From Plantibacter sp. PA-3-X8 (GTDB lineage Bacteria > Actinomycetota > Actinomycetes > Actinomycetales > Microbacteriaceae), in NCBI RefSeq assembly GCF_003856975.1, contig NZ_CP033107.1, forward strand, positions 992,001 to 1,056,000: a stretch of 64,000 nucleotides of DNA, written 5' to 3'. The notes under the pieces are model-generated. The model was not told the origin of the DNA. It saw nothing but the letters and a program-made list of their open reading frames with translations, and did not search any database. Positions 15,788 to 24,299 of the stretch are shown here, one piece after another (positions within the stretch are counted from its first letter, which is position 1; every line of letters starts with the position of its first letter). Both the position numbers and the translations under genes were made by a program.

Positions 15788-17643
15788 CGGGTCTCTCCTG
15801 TCAGGTTCGTCGCGAGTGCCGGTCGGGCGGGACCCTCGTCGAGGATCGCGCCGAGCAGCGACTGCGTGTACGGGTGCTGTGCGTGGTTGAAGATCGAGCG
15901 CACCGGCCCGGTCTCCACGATGAGACCGTTCTGCATGACTGAGACGCGGTCGCAGAGGTCGGCGACCACCCCGAAGTTGTGTGTCACGAGGAGCATCGCC
16001 ATGTGGCGCTCCGCCTGGAGGTCGCGCAACAGGTCGAGGACCTCCGCCTGCACGGTCACGTCGAGGGCCGTGGTGGGCTCGTCGGCGATGATGATGTCCG
16101 GGTCCGTGGAGACGGCGCCGGCGATGAGCACACGCTGCGCCATACCGCCCGAGACCTCGTGCGGGAACGCGGCGAAGGTGCGCTTGGGGTTCGGGATGCC
16201 GACCCGCTCGAGCAGGGCGAGCGCCTTGTCCGTCGCCTCCTTCTTGCTCAGGCCGAGGGTGACGCGCAGGGGTTCGACGAGCTGGCTGCCGATCGTGAAC
16301 GCCGGGTCGAGGTTCGACATCGGCTCCTGCGGGATGTAGCCGATGCGCTTGCCGCGGATGGCCGTGTACTCGCGCTCCCCGAGGGTGTCGAGTCGGGTGC
16401 CCTCGTAGCGGATCGTGCCGTCGGTGACCCGGCCGCCGCGGGGCAGGAGTCCGAGGACGCCCCACGCCGTCTGGGTCTTGCCCGAGCCGGATTCACCGAT
16501 GAGGCCGTGGACCTCGCCCTTGCGGATGTCGAGGTCGACGCCGTGGACGACCTCGGTGACCCGGCCGCCCTCCTGGTCGTAGCCGACGCGGAGGTCGCGG
16601 ACGCTGAGGACGAGCTCCTCGGCGCGAGCGGAGGCGCGGGCGTCGTCGTCGTGACGGATGGGCGGGACGCCGACGATCTCGTCCTCGCTGATCCCGGAGG
16701 TGCTGATCGACTGGGTGACGATCGTGTTGGAGCCCGTCTTCGACGTCGTCACGATCTTGCGACGGCGTCGGCGGACGGACACGGTGCGCTCGAGCTCGTC
16801 GCGCATCGCGTTGGCGAGCAGGGTGAGCGCGATGCAGGTGAGCGCGATCGCGAGCGACGGCCAGACCATGAGGATCGGTGCCTTATAGATGTTCGTGAAG
16901 CCGTCGTTCAGCATCGAACCCCAGGTCGGCACCGACAGGTCGCCGAGACCGAGGAACTCGAGGCCGGACTGGATCGCGATGGCGATGCCCGCGATGATCG
17001 CCGACTGGATGATGATCGGTGCGCGGACGACGGAGAGGATGTGCTTGCCGATGATGCGCGGGTCGCTGAGGCCTGAGACCCGGGCGGCGTCCACGTAGAG
17101 CTCCGAGCGCACGGCCGTGACCGCCGCATAGACGAGGCGGAAGTAGGAGGGCGAGAGCAGGATGCCGAAGATGGCCATCGAGATCCAGACCGACGGGCCG
17201 AGGACGGCGCGGGCGGCGAGGAGGACGACGATGCCGGGCAGCGCCATGATGAGGCCCGTGAACCAGGACGACACGGAGTCGAACCAGCCCTGGTAGTACC
17301 CGGCGATCAGCCCGGCGACGACCCCGATGACGATCGCGACGACGAGGGCGAGGAGCGCTGCGGCGACGCTGATCTGGGTGGCGGCGAGCAGACGGGAGAA
17401 CACGTCGCGCCCGGCGCTGTCCGCTCCGAGGAGATGGTCGGCGCTCGGTGGCGCCAGGACCTGCTGCAGGGACGCGAGGTTCGGGTCCTGCGGGGCGATG
17501 AGCGGTCCGAAGATCGCGACGACCCCGATGAGCGCGAGGAACACGAGCGACGCGGCGCCGATCGGGCGCTTGAGGAGCCGACGCAGGAGGTTGACGCGGA
17601 CCTGCGGGGTCGGGACGGTGAGGGGGGTTTCGATGGCGGTCAT
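15784..17643 (-). CDS. Fused ABC permease-ATPase (DppC-DppD fusion)
   Basis: A 619-residue protein that joins two normally separate subunits. Residues 1-290 are a DppC-type permease (N-terminal helix, then the EAA-like loop region VDAARVSGLSDPRIIGKHI). After a basic and Ser/Thr-rich linker (about 290-335), residues 340-619 are a DppD-type ATPase with Walker A GLIGESGSGKTQ, signature HEVSGGMAQRVLIAGAV, Walker B IIIADEPTTALD and LLVTHNFGVV. Permease/ATPase fusions of this kind occur in actinobacterial family-5 importers. Overlaps both neighbours by 4 nt (ATGA). Acts in the cytoplasmic membrane with the separate DppB-type permease. Confidence 0.92.
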   Translation of the reverse strand: MTAIETPLTVPTPQVRVNLLRRLLKRPIGAASLVFLALIGVVAIFGPLIAPQDPNLASLQQVLAPPSADHLLGADSAGRDVFSRLLAATQISVAAALLALVVAIVIGVVAGLIAGYYQGWFDSVSSWFTGLIMALPGIVVLLAARAVLGPSVWISMAIFGILLSPSYFRLVYAAVTAVRSELYVDAARVSGLSDPRIIGKHILSVVRAPIIIQSAIIAGIAIAIQSGLEFLGLGDLSVPTWGSMLNDGFTNIYKAPILMVWPSLAIALTCIALTLLANAMRDELERTVSVRRRRRKIVTTSKTGSNTIVTQSISTSGISEDEIVGVPPIRHDDDARASARAEELVLSVRDLRVGYDQEGGRVTEVVHGVDLDIRKGEVHGLIGESGSGKTQTAWGVLGLLPRGGRVTDGTIRYEGTRLDTLGEREYTAIRGKRIGYIPQEPMSNLDPAFTIGSQLVEPLRVTLGLSKKEATDKALALLERVGIPNPKRTFAAFPHEVSGGMAQRVLIAGAVSTDPDIIIADEPTTALDVTVQAEVLDLLRDLQAERHMAMLLVTHNFGVVADLCDRVSVMQNGLIVETGPVRSIFNHAQHPYTQSLLGAILDEGPARPALATNLTGETR

Positions 17644-18581
17644 GACAGTCGCACCTTCGGGTTGAGCGCAGCCTGCGCGAGGTCGATGAGCAGGTTGACG
17701 ACGACGACGATGATGGCCGTCGCGATGACGACCCCCATGACGATGGGGATGTCGCCCTGGGTCGTGGCCTGCACGGCGAGCTGACCGATCCCCGGGAGGG
17801 CGAAGATCTGCTCGATGATGACCGCGCCGCCGAGGAGGCCGATGAACTGCACGGCGAGGACCGCGAGGGCCGGGCCGCCGGCGTTCCGCAGCACGTGCTT
17901 GTAGATGACGCGGCCCGTGCCGAGCCCGCGACTGCGGAGCGTCCGGACGTAGTCCTTCGACATCGCGTCGACGACCGAGCCGCGCACCTGCTGCGAGACC
18001 GTCGCGATGGCACCGATCGCGAGGGCGATGATCGGCAATGTCACCGAGGCGACCCAGCCGGAGAAGGACGTGGTGATCGGGATGTACCCGGTGGCCTTGA
18101 ACAGGCGGAGGTTGATCGCGAAGGTGATGACGAGCACGAGCGCGATGAGGAAGCTGGGGATCGCGAAGCCGATGACGGAGATGAACTGGACGACGTTGTC
18201 GATCCATCCACCGCGACGGGCGGCGAGGACACCGAGGATGACGGACACGATCGCGGCGATGATGGTCGCGCCGAGCACGATCGAGAGGGTGACGGCGAGG
18301 CGGCCGGTGACGCCGGAGGAGACGAGCTGGCCGGTGAACCACGAGCGGCCGAGGTCGCCCTGGAAGGCGGAGGTGATCCAGTCGAAGTACTGCACCGGCA
18401 GCGGGCGGTCGAGGCCGAGTTCAGCCGCCTTCTTCGCGACGGTCTCGGTGGTGGCGCTCTGGCCGAGGATCCGGCGGGCGATGTCGCCGCCGCCGAGGTA
18501 GAGGAGGGAGTACGCGATCACGGAGATCACGAAGATGAGGACGACGCCGGACACCAGGCGTCTGAGGATGAATCCGAGCAT
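17640..18581 (-). CDS. ABC transporter permease, DppB type
   Basis: A 313-residue permease of the BPD_transp_1 family with six predicted membrane helices and the N-terminal FILRRLVSGVVLIFVISVI helix typical of DppB/OppB. The extracytoplasmic loop (LGLDRPLPVQYFDWITSAFQGDLG) and the cytoplasmic coupling loop (AMSKDYVRTLRSRGLG) that contacts the ATPase are clear. Second gene after the binding protein, separated by 160 bp that hold a hairpin. Confidence 0.93.
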   Translation of the reverse strand: MLGFILRRLVSGVVLIFVISVIAYSLLYLGGGDIARRILGQSATTETVAKKAAELGLDRPLPVQYFDWITSAFQGDLGRSWFTGQLVSSGVTGRLAVTLSIVLGATIIAAIVSVILGVLAARRGGWIDNVVQFISVIGFAIPSFLIALVLVITFAINLRLFKATGYIPITTSFSGWVASVTLPIIALAIGAIATVSQQVRGSVVDAMSKDYVRTLRSRGLGTGRVIYKHVLRNAGGPALAVLAVQFIGLLGGAVIIEQIFALPGIGQLAVQATTQGDIPIVMGVVIATAIIVVVVNLLIDLAQAALNPKVRLS

Positions 18582-18694
18582 GGGTCACTCCAGGAAGTGG
18601 GTGAGTGAGGGGTGTTGGGGCCGGCCCGTCCGAGCGCTGGGCACTCGGGCGGGCCGGGGTCGAACCGACGTGCAGCCGGCCGGTCCCGGTCCCT

Positions 18695-18728
18695 GAGCCG
18701 GTCGACGGGCGAACCCCTCGACCGGCTC
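18695..18728. terminator. Hairpin between binding-protein and permease genes
   Basis: An 11-bp perfect stem, GAGCCGGTCGA (18695-18705) with TCGACCGGCTC (18718-18728), and a 12-nt loop. There is no U-tract, so it is better read as an intercistronic stem-loop that lowers read-through and stabilises the abundant binding-protein mRNA than as a full terminator. The sequence looks like a diverged copy of the dispersed repeat. Confidence 0.55.
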
Positions 18729-18741
18729 AAGGATCAGCGGA

Positions 18742-20262
18742 CTACTTCGGCTGGATGTCGTAGATGGACGGGTACGCGTTCGTCGGGATCATCTTGACGG
18801 TCGTGTTGGCGTCCGTCGCGAAGCTGCCCTGCACCCGGTAGAAGGGGGCGAACCAGGCCTGCTCGACGATGTAGGCGTTGAGTTCCTTGGCGACCTTGCC
18901 CTGCGTCGCCTCATCGCCGTACTGGATCTGCTTGATGTACTCGTCGACCTTCGGGTCGTCGTACTTGAAGGGGTTGAAGACGGCGTTCGGGGCGATCATG
19001 AACTGGATGAGCTGCCAGTCCGGGTTCTGCTCCAGCGCCATGAAGGAGACGGGGAACTTCGGGGCCAGGAGGTCGGCGATGAAGTTGTTGCCCGGGTCCG
19101 TGTACTCGGCGGTGATGCCGACGTCGGCCAGCTGCTGCGAGATCAGCGTGTAGGTGGTGGCGCCGAGCACCGTGGAGGACGGCATCGAGAGCGTCAGGCC
19201 GTCGGCGTAGCCCGCCTCGGCGAGCAGTTCCTTGGCCTTCTCGGGGTCGTAGCCGTAGCGGTCGTCGAGCGACTTGTCGTAGGCGGGCGAGTTCTCCGGG
19301 AAGACCTGACCCGTGACCGTGCCGTTGTCGTTCTGCAGCGCCTTGAGCAGCGCTGGGCGGTCGAACGCGTAGTTGATGGCCTGGCGGACGCGGACGTCGG
19401 CGATCGCCGGGTTCATCGTGCCGGCGCGGTCGAGGAGCAGCATGCCCTGGAAGTCGAGCTCGTTGGCGTTGACGGTCCAGCCGGCGCCCTCGACCTCGGC
19501 GAGGTTGTCGTTGTTGGCGAGCTTGATGCCGTTGACCTCGCCCGACTTGACGGCGTTCAGGCCTGCGGTCGCGTCCTGGAGGACGTTGATGGTCAGCTTG
19601 TCGTAGTGCTGCCAGTCCTTGTTCCAGTAGTCGGGGTTCGCCGTGTAGCTGTAGCTCGTGCCCGTGACGGTCGCGGCCGTGTCGAGCATGTACGGTCCGG
19701 AGCCGACCGGGTTGGTGGCGAGGTCGGGGCTGTCGAAGGACTCGGCGCTGGCGATCAGGCCGGGGTCGCGGGTGAGGTAGTCGAGCATGGCCGGGTCGGG
19801 TGCACTCAGGGTGATGACGACGGTGGTGTCGTCGGGTGCCTCGACGGAGGCGACGCCCGCGAAGTAGCCGGCGTCGGGGGAGGTGCCGGTCTTGAACCGC
19901 TCGAGGTTCTGCTTGACGACGTCGGCGGTGAGCTTCGACTTGTCGGTGAAGGTGACGTCGTCGCGGATCTTGAGCGTCAGGACGGTGTTGTCGTCGTTGT
20001 ACTCGTAGGAGGTCGCGAGCGACGGGACGATCTCACCGTCGGCGGTGGCGACGAGCAGGGTGTCGAAGACGGCCTGGTAGAAGGGCGAGCGGTTGCCCCA
20101 CTCGGAGCCGGCCGGGTCGAACGTGGTGGGGGGAGTGATCGCACCCAGGATCAGGGTGCCACCGGAGCCGCTGTCAGAGCCGGAGGTGCTACCGGAGCAT
20201 CCGGTGAGCACGAGTGCAGCAGCGGTGACCGCGACGGCTGCGGTCGTCTTCCATCGGAACAT
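18742..20262 (-). CDS. ABC transporter solute-binding lipoprotein, family 5
   Basis: A 506-residue SBP_bac_5 protein. The N-terminus has a basic start, a hydrophobic core and the lipobox LTGC with Cys at residue 22, so it is a lipoprotein on the outer face of the membrane. Family landmarks are TFDPAGSEWGNRSPFYQAVFDTL, LATSYEYNDDNTVLTLKIRDDVTF and the DPEKAKELLAEAGYADG repeat. Family-5 proteins bind peptides, nickel or oligosaccharides. With GH3, GH78 and the apiosidase-like enzyme in the same locus, a plant-derived oligosaccharide is the likely ligand. First gene of the importer operon and the probable target of the divergent TetR regulator. Confidence 0.92.
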   Translation of the reverse strand: MFRWKTTAAVAVTAAALVLTGCSGSTSGSDSGSGGTLILGAITPPTTFDPAGSEWGNRSPFYQAVFDTLLVATADGEIVPSLATSYEYNDDNTVLTLKIRDDVTFTDKSKLTADVVKQNLERFKTGTSPDAGYFAGVASVEAPDDTTVVITLSAPDPAMLDYLTRDPGLIASAESFDSPDLATNPVGSGPYMLDTAATVTGTSYSYTANPDYWNKDWQHYDKLTINVLQDATAGLNAVKSGEVNGIKLANNDNLAEVEGAGWTVNANELDFQGMLLLDRAGTMNPAIADVRVRQAINYAFDRPALLKALQNDNGTVTGQVFPENSPAYDKSLDDRYGYDPEKAKELLAEAGYADGLTLSMPSSTVLGATTYTLISQQLADVGITAEYTDPGNNFIADLLAPKFPVSFMALEQNPDWQLIQFMIAPNAVFNPFKYDDPKVDEYIKQIQYGDEATQGKVAKELNAYIVEQAWFAPFYRVQGSFATDANTTVKMIPTNAYPSIYDIQPK

Positions 20263-20331
20263 CTTTGTCCATTCGCTGTGAGCAATCCCTCATCGGATCG
20301 CTGGTGATTGAGGACGCTAGCATGAAACCCG

Positions 20332-20341
20332 AGTGGTCACT
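20332..20341. promoter_or_regulatory. Candidate TetR operator AGTG-GT-CACT
   Basis: In the 181-bp divergent gap between the binding-protein gene and the TetR gene lies AGTGGTCACT, an inverted repeat AGTG-N2-CACT. On the minus strand it overlaps the position expected for the -35 box of a promoter whose -10 could be TAGCGT (with TG one base upstream), which would drive the importer. A TATCGT -10 for the regulator is at 20410-20415. Palindrome seen; binding inferred from position. Confidence 0.4.
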
Positions 20342-20443
20342 AGCTTTTTGTTTTCGGCCATGTCACAGTTGGATCACGACCAGGCCGCGGCGTTCGACGG
20401 GGAACGCGCTATCGTGAAGCCGTCCGAAGGGGGAGGTCGTCCG

Positions 20444-21070
20444 ATGACATCGGTCAAGACCGGGAACAAGCCGCAGGGGAAGCCCCGCGGCGCATATGCG
20501 AAAACCGGTATGAAGCGCGTCGCAATCCTCGACGCCGCGCTCGCCGTCTTCGCCAACGGGGGATATCGCGCGGGTTCACTGCGGGAGGTGGCCGCGCAGG
20601 TGGGGATGAGCGAGGCCGGGCTCCTGCACCACTTCCCGAACAAGAGCGCATTGCTCGCCGCCGTGCTCTCGCACCGCGACGACCTCTCGGCGACGCTCGT
20701 GCCGATGGACGGCGACGACCCGATCGAGACGCTCCGGGGGCTGGTCGCGCTCGCCCGGTACAACGCTTCCGTGCCCGGCGTGGTCGCGCTCTACTGCACG
20801 CTCTCGGCGGAGGCCACCTCGCCCGACCACCCGGCGCACGACTACTTCGTCGAGCGCTACGAGGGCACGCGCGGGCGGCTCGAGCGCACCTTCGGGCTAC
20901 TCGTCTCCGCAGGACGGGTGCGGGCTGACTTCCCCACCACCAGTGCGGCGTTCATGACCCTCGCGCTCATGGACGGCCTGCAGGTCCAGTGGCTGCTCGC
21001 ACCCGAGTCGGTCGACATGGCGGACGAGCTCCACGCCTTCCTGTCGGGGCTCCTCGGCCAGGAGCTCTGA
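20444..21070 (+). CDS. TetR/AcrR-family regulator
   Basis: A 208-residue regulator. The N-terminal helix-turn-helix (about 20-66) is clear: RVAILDAALAVFANGGYRAGSLREVAAQVGMSEAGLLHHF, with the LHHFPNKSALL element typical of TetR proteins. The C-terminal half is all-helical and would bind a ligand. The start at 20444 follows GGGGGAGG; earlier in-frame codons lack a ribosome site. It is divergent from the ABC importer and is the only regulator next to it, so I infer that it controls the glycan locus, with a sugar as possible inducer. Confidence 0.85.
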   Translation: MTSVKTGNKPQGKPRGAYAKTGMKRVAILDAALAVFANGGYRAGSLREVAAQVGMSEAGLLHHFPNKSALLAAVLSHRDDLSATLVPMDGDDPIETLRGLVALARYNASVPGVVALYCTLSAEATSPDHPAHDYFVERYEGTRGRLERTFGLLVSAGRVRADFPTTSAAFMTLALMDGLQVQWLLAPESVDMADELHAFLSGLLGQEL

Positions 21071-21081
21071 ACCCGCGCCTC

Positions 21082-22248
21082 CTAGGCGTCGTGTGTGGCC
21101 CGCGAGGGCGGGCTGGCCTGCACGGCGGCGGAGCGCGCGTCTCGCAGCCCGGTCCCGGTGACCGCGAGCGAGAGCCCGCGGTGCTGTCTCGTGAAGGGGA
21201 CCGAGACGACGGCCGTCGTGACGATGATGAGGCTGAGGAGCGCGACGGCGCCGGACACCGTCTGGGTCAGTCCCTCCGCTCGGCCGGACAACTGGCCGGC
21301 CGACGTGGTGGCGATGTAGGGGACGGCGACGAGCGAGGCACGGTAGAGGCGTCGGGCCACCGAACCGCGGCCGTCCGGCCACTCGGGCTGCAGCCACACC
21401 AGCCGCTGGCCGAGGGACGCTCCACTGCCGACCAGTGCCGGGAGGACGACGACGAGGATCACCGTGCCGGCACCGATGCTCAGCACCTCCGGGAGCGTCG
21501 GATCGTTGTCGGGGCCCGTCGCCCCGGTGAGGAGTACCCGCGGCACGACGAACACGAGCGACAGCACCGTGATCGACACCTGCACGGCCACGGCGTCGAG
21601 CACCATCGCGAACCACCGACGCCAGACCGTGGTCGGACGCGCGCGATCGCGGCTGGCGCGGAGGACGCGAGTGCTCGGCATCCAGCTGAGGACGATCGGG
21701 GCGATGAGTGCCCCGACGGCCGCGCCGAGGGTGTTCGTGATGACGTCGTCGACGTCGGCGACCCGGTAGGCGCATTCGTACAGTCCCCAGATCCCGGTGT
21801 ACTGCGTCGCCTCGATCAGGACGGAGACGAGGGCACCGAGCAGGATCGAGGAGCCGAGGCCGCGGCTCCAGTACCGGCGGGCGATGGCGCCGAACGGCAC
21901 GAACAGGACCACGTTCAGCACGACCTGGAGGAACGCGTGGCTCGTGAGCGTGCTGAGGACCGAGAAGCCGGCGGTCTCGCGAGCGACGTCGGCGATCGAG
22001 TGCCCCGGGACGAGCTCGAGCGCACCGTGGGCCGTCGCGCAGTTCGCGCGCTCGTCGGGGAGTGGCAGCAGGGTGTAGGCGACGAGTGCCACCGCGTAGA
22101 TGCTGACCCCTGCTGCGCCGAGCACTCGGGGGAGGGACATCTGTCCGTAGCGCCGTGTCTGGACGAGCAGGATCGGCCCGAGCACGGCGAAGAAGATCGC
22201 CGTACCACCGACGAGTCCGATCCACGCCTGCCAGGTCCACCCGCTCAT
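21082..22248 (-). CDS. VanZ-RDD fusion membrane protein
   Basis: A 388-residue membrane protein with two known domains. The N-terminal half (about 1-195) is VanZ-like: several helices with the motif NVVLFVPFGAIA, SVLIEATQ and the charged CAYRVADVDDVITNTLGAAVG, which is the family signature. The C-terminal half (about 205-365) is an RDD domain (WRRWFAMVLDAVAVQ... and SLGQRLVWLQ). VanZ homologues have been linked to envelope and lipopeptide/glycopeptide tolerance, but the role here is open. A TACTGT -10 box (22256-22261 on the minus strand) ends 7 nt before the ATG, so the mRNA is probably leaderless. Confidence 0.85.
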   Translation of the reverse strand: MSGWTWQAWIGLVGGTAIFFAVLGPILLVQTRRYGQMSLPRVLGAAGVSIYAVALVAYTLLPLPDERANCATAHGALELVPGHSIADVARETAGFSVLSTLTSHAFLQVVLNVVLFVPFGAIARRYWSRGLGSSILLGALVSVLIEATQYTGIWGLYECAYRVADVDDVITNTLGAAVGALIAPIVLSWMPSTRVLRASRDRARPTTVWRRWFAMVLDAVAVQVSITVLSLVFVVPRVLLTGATGPDNDPTLPEVLSIGAGTVILVVVLPALVGSGASLGQRLVWLQPEWPDGRGSVARRLYRASLVAVPYIATTSAGQLSGRAEGLTQTVSGAVALLSLIIVTTAVVSVPFTRQHRGLSLAVTGTGLRDARSAAVQASPPSRATHDA

Positions 22249-22320
22249 GCCGACAACAGTAGGGCGAACGGGCCCCTCAGAGCATCAGTCGTCGGATGGA
22301 TTCCCGGAGGGTCCGGTCCC

Positions 22321-22656
22321 TCAGAGGTCGTAGGCGTTCGCGCTGTCCGTCGGATGCCGGTCCTCGCTGGCGATCGACGGCGGTGAGGAGCGGAGCGCGA
22401 TCTGCTCCTGCAGGTACGGCAGCGCGGTGGGGTTCTCGGGTTCGTTCATCGTGGAGTGGGTGGTCTCGCTCATGACGGGCGCTCCCGCATCGAGCAGCAG
22501 CGTCGCCTCCACCGATTGCCCGTCGGCACCGTAGGCCGAGATGGTGACCGAGTCGGCGTCTCCGGCGCGGGCGAGGAGCGCCGCGTACTCGAGGAGTGCG
22601 TCGGCCGTCGCATCGTCGATGAGCAGGGACTTGTCCGCGTAGGTCAGGTGCTTCAT
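22321..22656 (-). CDS. Small hypothetical protein, Microbacteriaceae type
   Basis: A 111-residue acidic protein: a short N-terminal KHLTYADKSLLIDDATADALLEYA helix, a beta-rich middle with SVTISAYGADGQSVEATLLLDAGAPV, and a Pro/Ser-rich disordered C-terminus. No known domain and no function assigned. Divergent from the DUF7882-type gene at 22846, with which it shares an upstream GAAnTGCAAGC sequence. A TACGGT -10 (22664-22669, minus strand) ends 7 nt before the start codon, so it is probably leaderless. Confidence 0.75.
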   Translation of the reverse strand: MKHLTYADKSLLIDDATADALLEYAALLARAGDADSVTISAYGADGQSVEATLLLDAGAPVMSETTHSTMNEPENPTALPYLQEQIALRSSPPSIASEDRHPTDSANAYDL

Positions 22657-22690
22657 GCAATCGACCGTAGATCGATCAGAAATGTTGTCG

Positions 22691-22705
22691 GCGCGCTTGC
22701 AATTC
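22691..22705 (-). promoter_or_regulatory. GAAnyGCAAGC upstream motif, copy 1
   Basis: On the minus strand GAATTGCAAGCGCGC lies 49 nt upstream of the start of the gene at 22656. Near-identical sequences lie upstream of two other small orphan genes (22764 and 50568). Probably an activator or repressor site rather than the core promoter, because its distance to the -10 box varies. Confidence 0.4.
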
Positions 22706-22763
22706 GTCGTGAGGAGTGGGACCGCGTGCGGGCATGGGCGGGATCCGACCGGACCGATCGCCC

Positions 22764-22778
22764 GAAATGCAAGCGATC
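22764..22778 (+). promoter_or_regulatory. GAAnyGCAAGC upstream motif, copy 2
   Basis: GAAATGCAAGCGATC, 82 nt before the DUF7882-type gene at 22846. It shares GAA-TGCAAGCG-nn-CCG-n-C with copy 1 on the opposite strand of the same divergent gap. A TACCGT -10 box is at 22811-22816. Confidence 0.4.
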
Positions 22779-22845
22779 CGTCGGTGTTTCTCCTCCGTCG
22801 GGCCACGGCGTACCGTCGTCGCCAGCACACCGATGGGAGGCCTGC

Positions 22846-23154
22846 ATGGGAAAGATCATCTACGACGCCGGCGTGAGCATCACCTTCGACGATCGGGTCA
22901 TGGCGCATCTGCAGCACGTCATCGGCGTGAAGCTGCGCCGCTCGGAGAGCTTCTTCTTCAGCTGGCGGGACGATCCCCGAGCCGGCGACGGGCGCAGTGC
23001 GATCTGGTTGCACCCCGCCATGTCGCTGCGGTTCAAGTACACCGGGAGCGTTCCGGTGGAACTCAACCGCGCCTGGCTGGACGTCCTCGCCGTGAGCGCC
23101 GACTCGTCGCAGGGCCTCGGTGTGCTGCCGGAGCCGACGGAGCGCCGCTCGTGA
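22846..23154 (+). CDS. DUF7882-type small protein, copy 1
   Basis: A 102-residue protein of a small family common in Microbacteriaceae. The signature is MGKIIYDAG at the N-terminus, then DDRVMAHLQHVIGVKLRRSESFFFSW, IWLHPAMSLRFKY and LNRAWLDVLA. The function of the family is unknown; older annotations often mislabel it as a DNA ligase. Start ATG after GGGAGG. The stop overlaps the next start (GTGA). Two further copies lie on the other strand within 1 kb. Confidence 0.8.
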   Translation: MGKIIYDAGVSITFDDRVMAHLQHVIGVKLRRSESFFFSWRDDPRAGDGRSAIWLHPAMSLRFKYTGSVPVELNRAWLDVLAVSADSSQGLGVLPEPTERRS

Positions 23155-23402
23155 GCCGGCTCGAGATCCTCTACGACGGCGAGGTGTACACCGTGCCGGC
23201 CGAGGAGGACGCGTACCGGGCGCGGGTGCTCGAGCTCGTCTCGGACGGGGGGTTCCACTGGCTCGAGGTGAACCGCGGCGAGGGGCGTCTGGAACCCATC
23301 GGGCTCCTGATCGGTCCGGGCATCCCGATCGCGATCGGTGCTCTCGAGCCCAGCGCGCGCGACGACGACGACGTGTACACCGCCCACGTCGAAGAAGCGT
23401 GA
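23151..23402 (+). CDS. Small hypothetical protein coupled to DUF7882 copy 1
   Basis: An 83-residue acidic protein starting with GTG inside the stop of the preceding gene. Beta-rich N-terminus (SRLEILYDGEVYTVPAEEDAYRARVLELV), then HWLEVNRGEGRLEPIGLLIGPG and an Asp-rich tail. No domain recognised. Tight coupling suggests that it works with the DUF7882-type protein. Confidence 0.65.
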   Translation: MSRLEILYDGEVYTVPAEEDAYRARVLELVSDGGFHWLEVNRGEGRLEPIGLLIGPGIPIAIGALEPSARDDDDVYTAHVEEA

Positions 23403-23408
23403 GGCTCC

Positions 23409-23765
23409 TCACTCCCGACGGGGCGATGGGGCTCCTCGTCGTCGCGGCTCCTCGGACGCCGAGCCGCCGGGGCCCGGTTCGTGGCTGAGGAACAGCCCGG
23501 CCGGGGAGGAGGCGGCGTCGAGCAGCTGCGCGATCCAGTCCTGGTTGATGTCGTCCATGACGTTGGCGTCGTCGATCACGAAGTGGAGCGGCAGGGCCGG
23601 GTGGATCCAGACGGTCTCCCGCCCCTCGCCGACCGTGTGGACGCGCCAGGTGAAGAAGAACGGTTCTCCCCGCCGCAGCTTGATGCCGACGACGACCTGG
23701 AGATGCCGCAGTGCGCGGTCCGGGATCGCGATGCTGAACTCGGACCCGTAGATGAGCTTGCCCAT
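23409..23765 (-). CDS. DUF7882-type small protein, copy 2
   Basis: A 118-residue paralogue of the protein at 22846: MGKLIYGSEF, DRALRHLQVVVGIKLRRGEPFFFTW, VWIHPALPLHFVI and INQDWIAQLL. It has an extra C-terminal tail of charged residues (SASEEPRRRGAPSPRRE). Lies 5 nt downstream of copy 3, so the two form an operon, and is convergent with the 83-residue gene at a 6-nt distance. Confidence 0.8.
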   Translation of the reverse strand: MGKLIYGSEFSIAIPDRALRHLQVVVGIKLRRGEPFFFTWRVHTVGEGRETVWIHPALPLHFVIDDANVMDDINQDWIAQLLDAASSPAGLFLSHEPGPGGSASEEPRRRGAPSPRRE

Positions 23766-23770
23766 GATCG

Positions 23771-24073
23771 TCAGTGCGGCGCCGCCGAGGAGCAGTTGAT
23801 GGTCAACTCCCCGGAGTTCGCCTTCTGCATGAGCGCTTCGAGCAGCGGGCGGTCGAGCTCGCTGCGGTCGCCGCTCTCGAACCGGAACTGCAACGGGATC
23901 GCGGGATGCAACCACAGGGTGGTGCGCCCCTGGTCGCTGTCGTTGAAGCGGATCATCAGGGCGAAGGACTCGTTCCTCCGCAGCTTCATCAGCGCGATCG
24001 CCTTGACGTGAGCCAGTTCCGGATCCGGGAGCTGCACCTGAGCGCTCGAGATCCCGTAGACGAGTGTCCCCAT
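23771..24073 (-). CDS. DUF7882-type small protein, copy 3
   Basis: A 100-residue paralogue with MGTLVYGISS, DPELAHVKAIALMKLRRNESFALMI, LWLHPAIPLQFRF and LDRPLLEALMQKANSGEL. I place the start at the ATG that matches the family N-terminus. An in-frame ATG four codons upstream (24085) directly follows GAGGGG and is an alternative. First gene of a two-gene leftward operon. The roughly 200-bp gap to the divergent flavodoxin-fold gene contains AT-richer sequence but no promoter I can place firmly. Confidence 0.78.
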   Translation of the reverse strand: MGTLVYGISSAQVQLPDPELAHVKAIALMKLRRNESFALMIRFNDSDQGRTTLWLHPAIPLQFRFESGDRSELDRPLLEALMQKANSGELTINCSSAAPH

Positions 24074-24299
24074 GGTCGTGTTCATCCCCTCGACCCCAGG
24101 TGAGGTGCCGACGGGTACGCCGAACATGCACGCACGGTCCGACGGGGTCCGGGTCGAAGGTACGTGCTTCCAGGGTAGAAAACGTGGCCAGTTTCCGAAG
24201 AAGTATGGATACGCGACCGTAGCGTGACTATCGTTCGGCTTCGGTCCGCCGGGGCCGTCCTCGTGCGCCGGAGGCGGCTGATCCGGGCGATGATGGGGT

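Noticed and set aside
17644..18342. N-terminal extension of the fused permease-ATPase
   Set aside because: The frame is open further upstream, but this part is an Arg/His-rich shadow of the DppB-type permease. The ATG at 17643 overlaps the DppB stop and starts a proper permease N-terminus.
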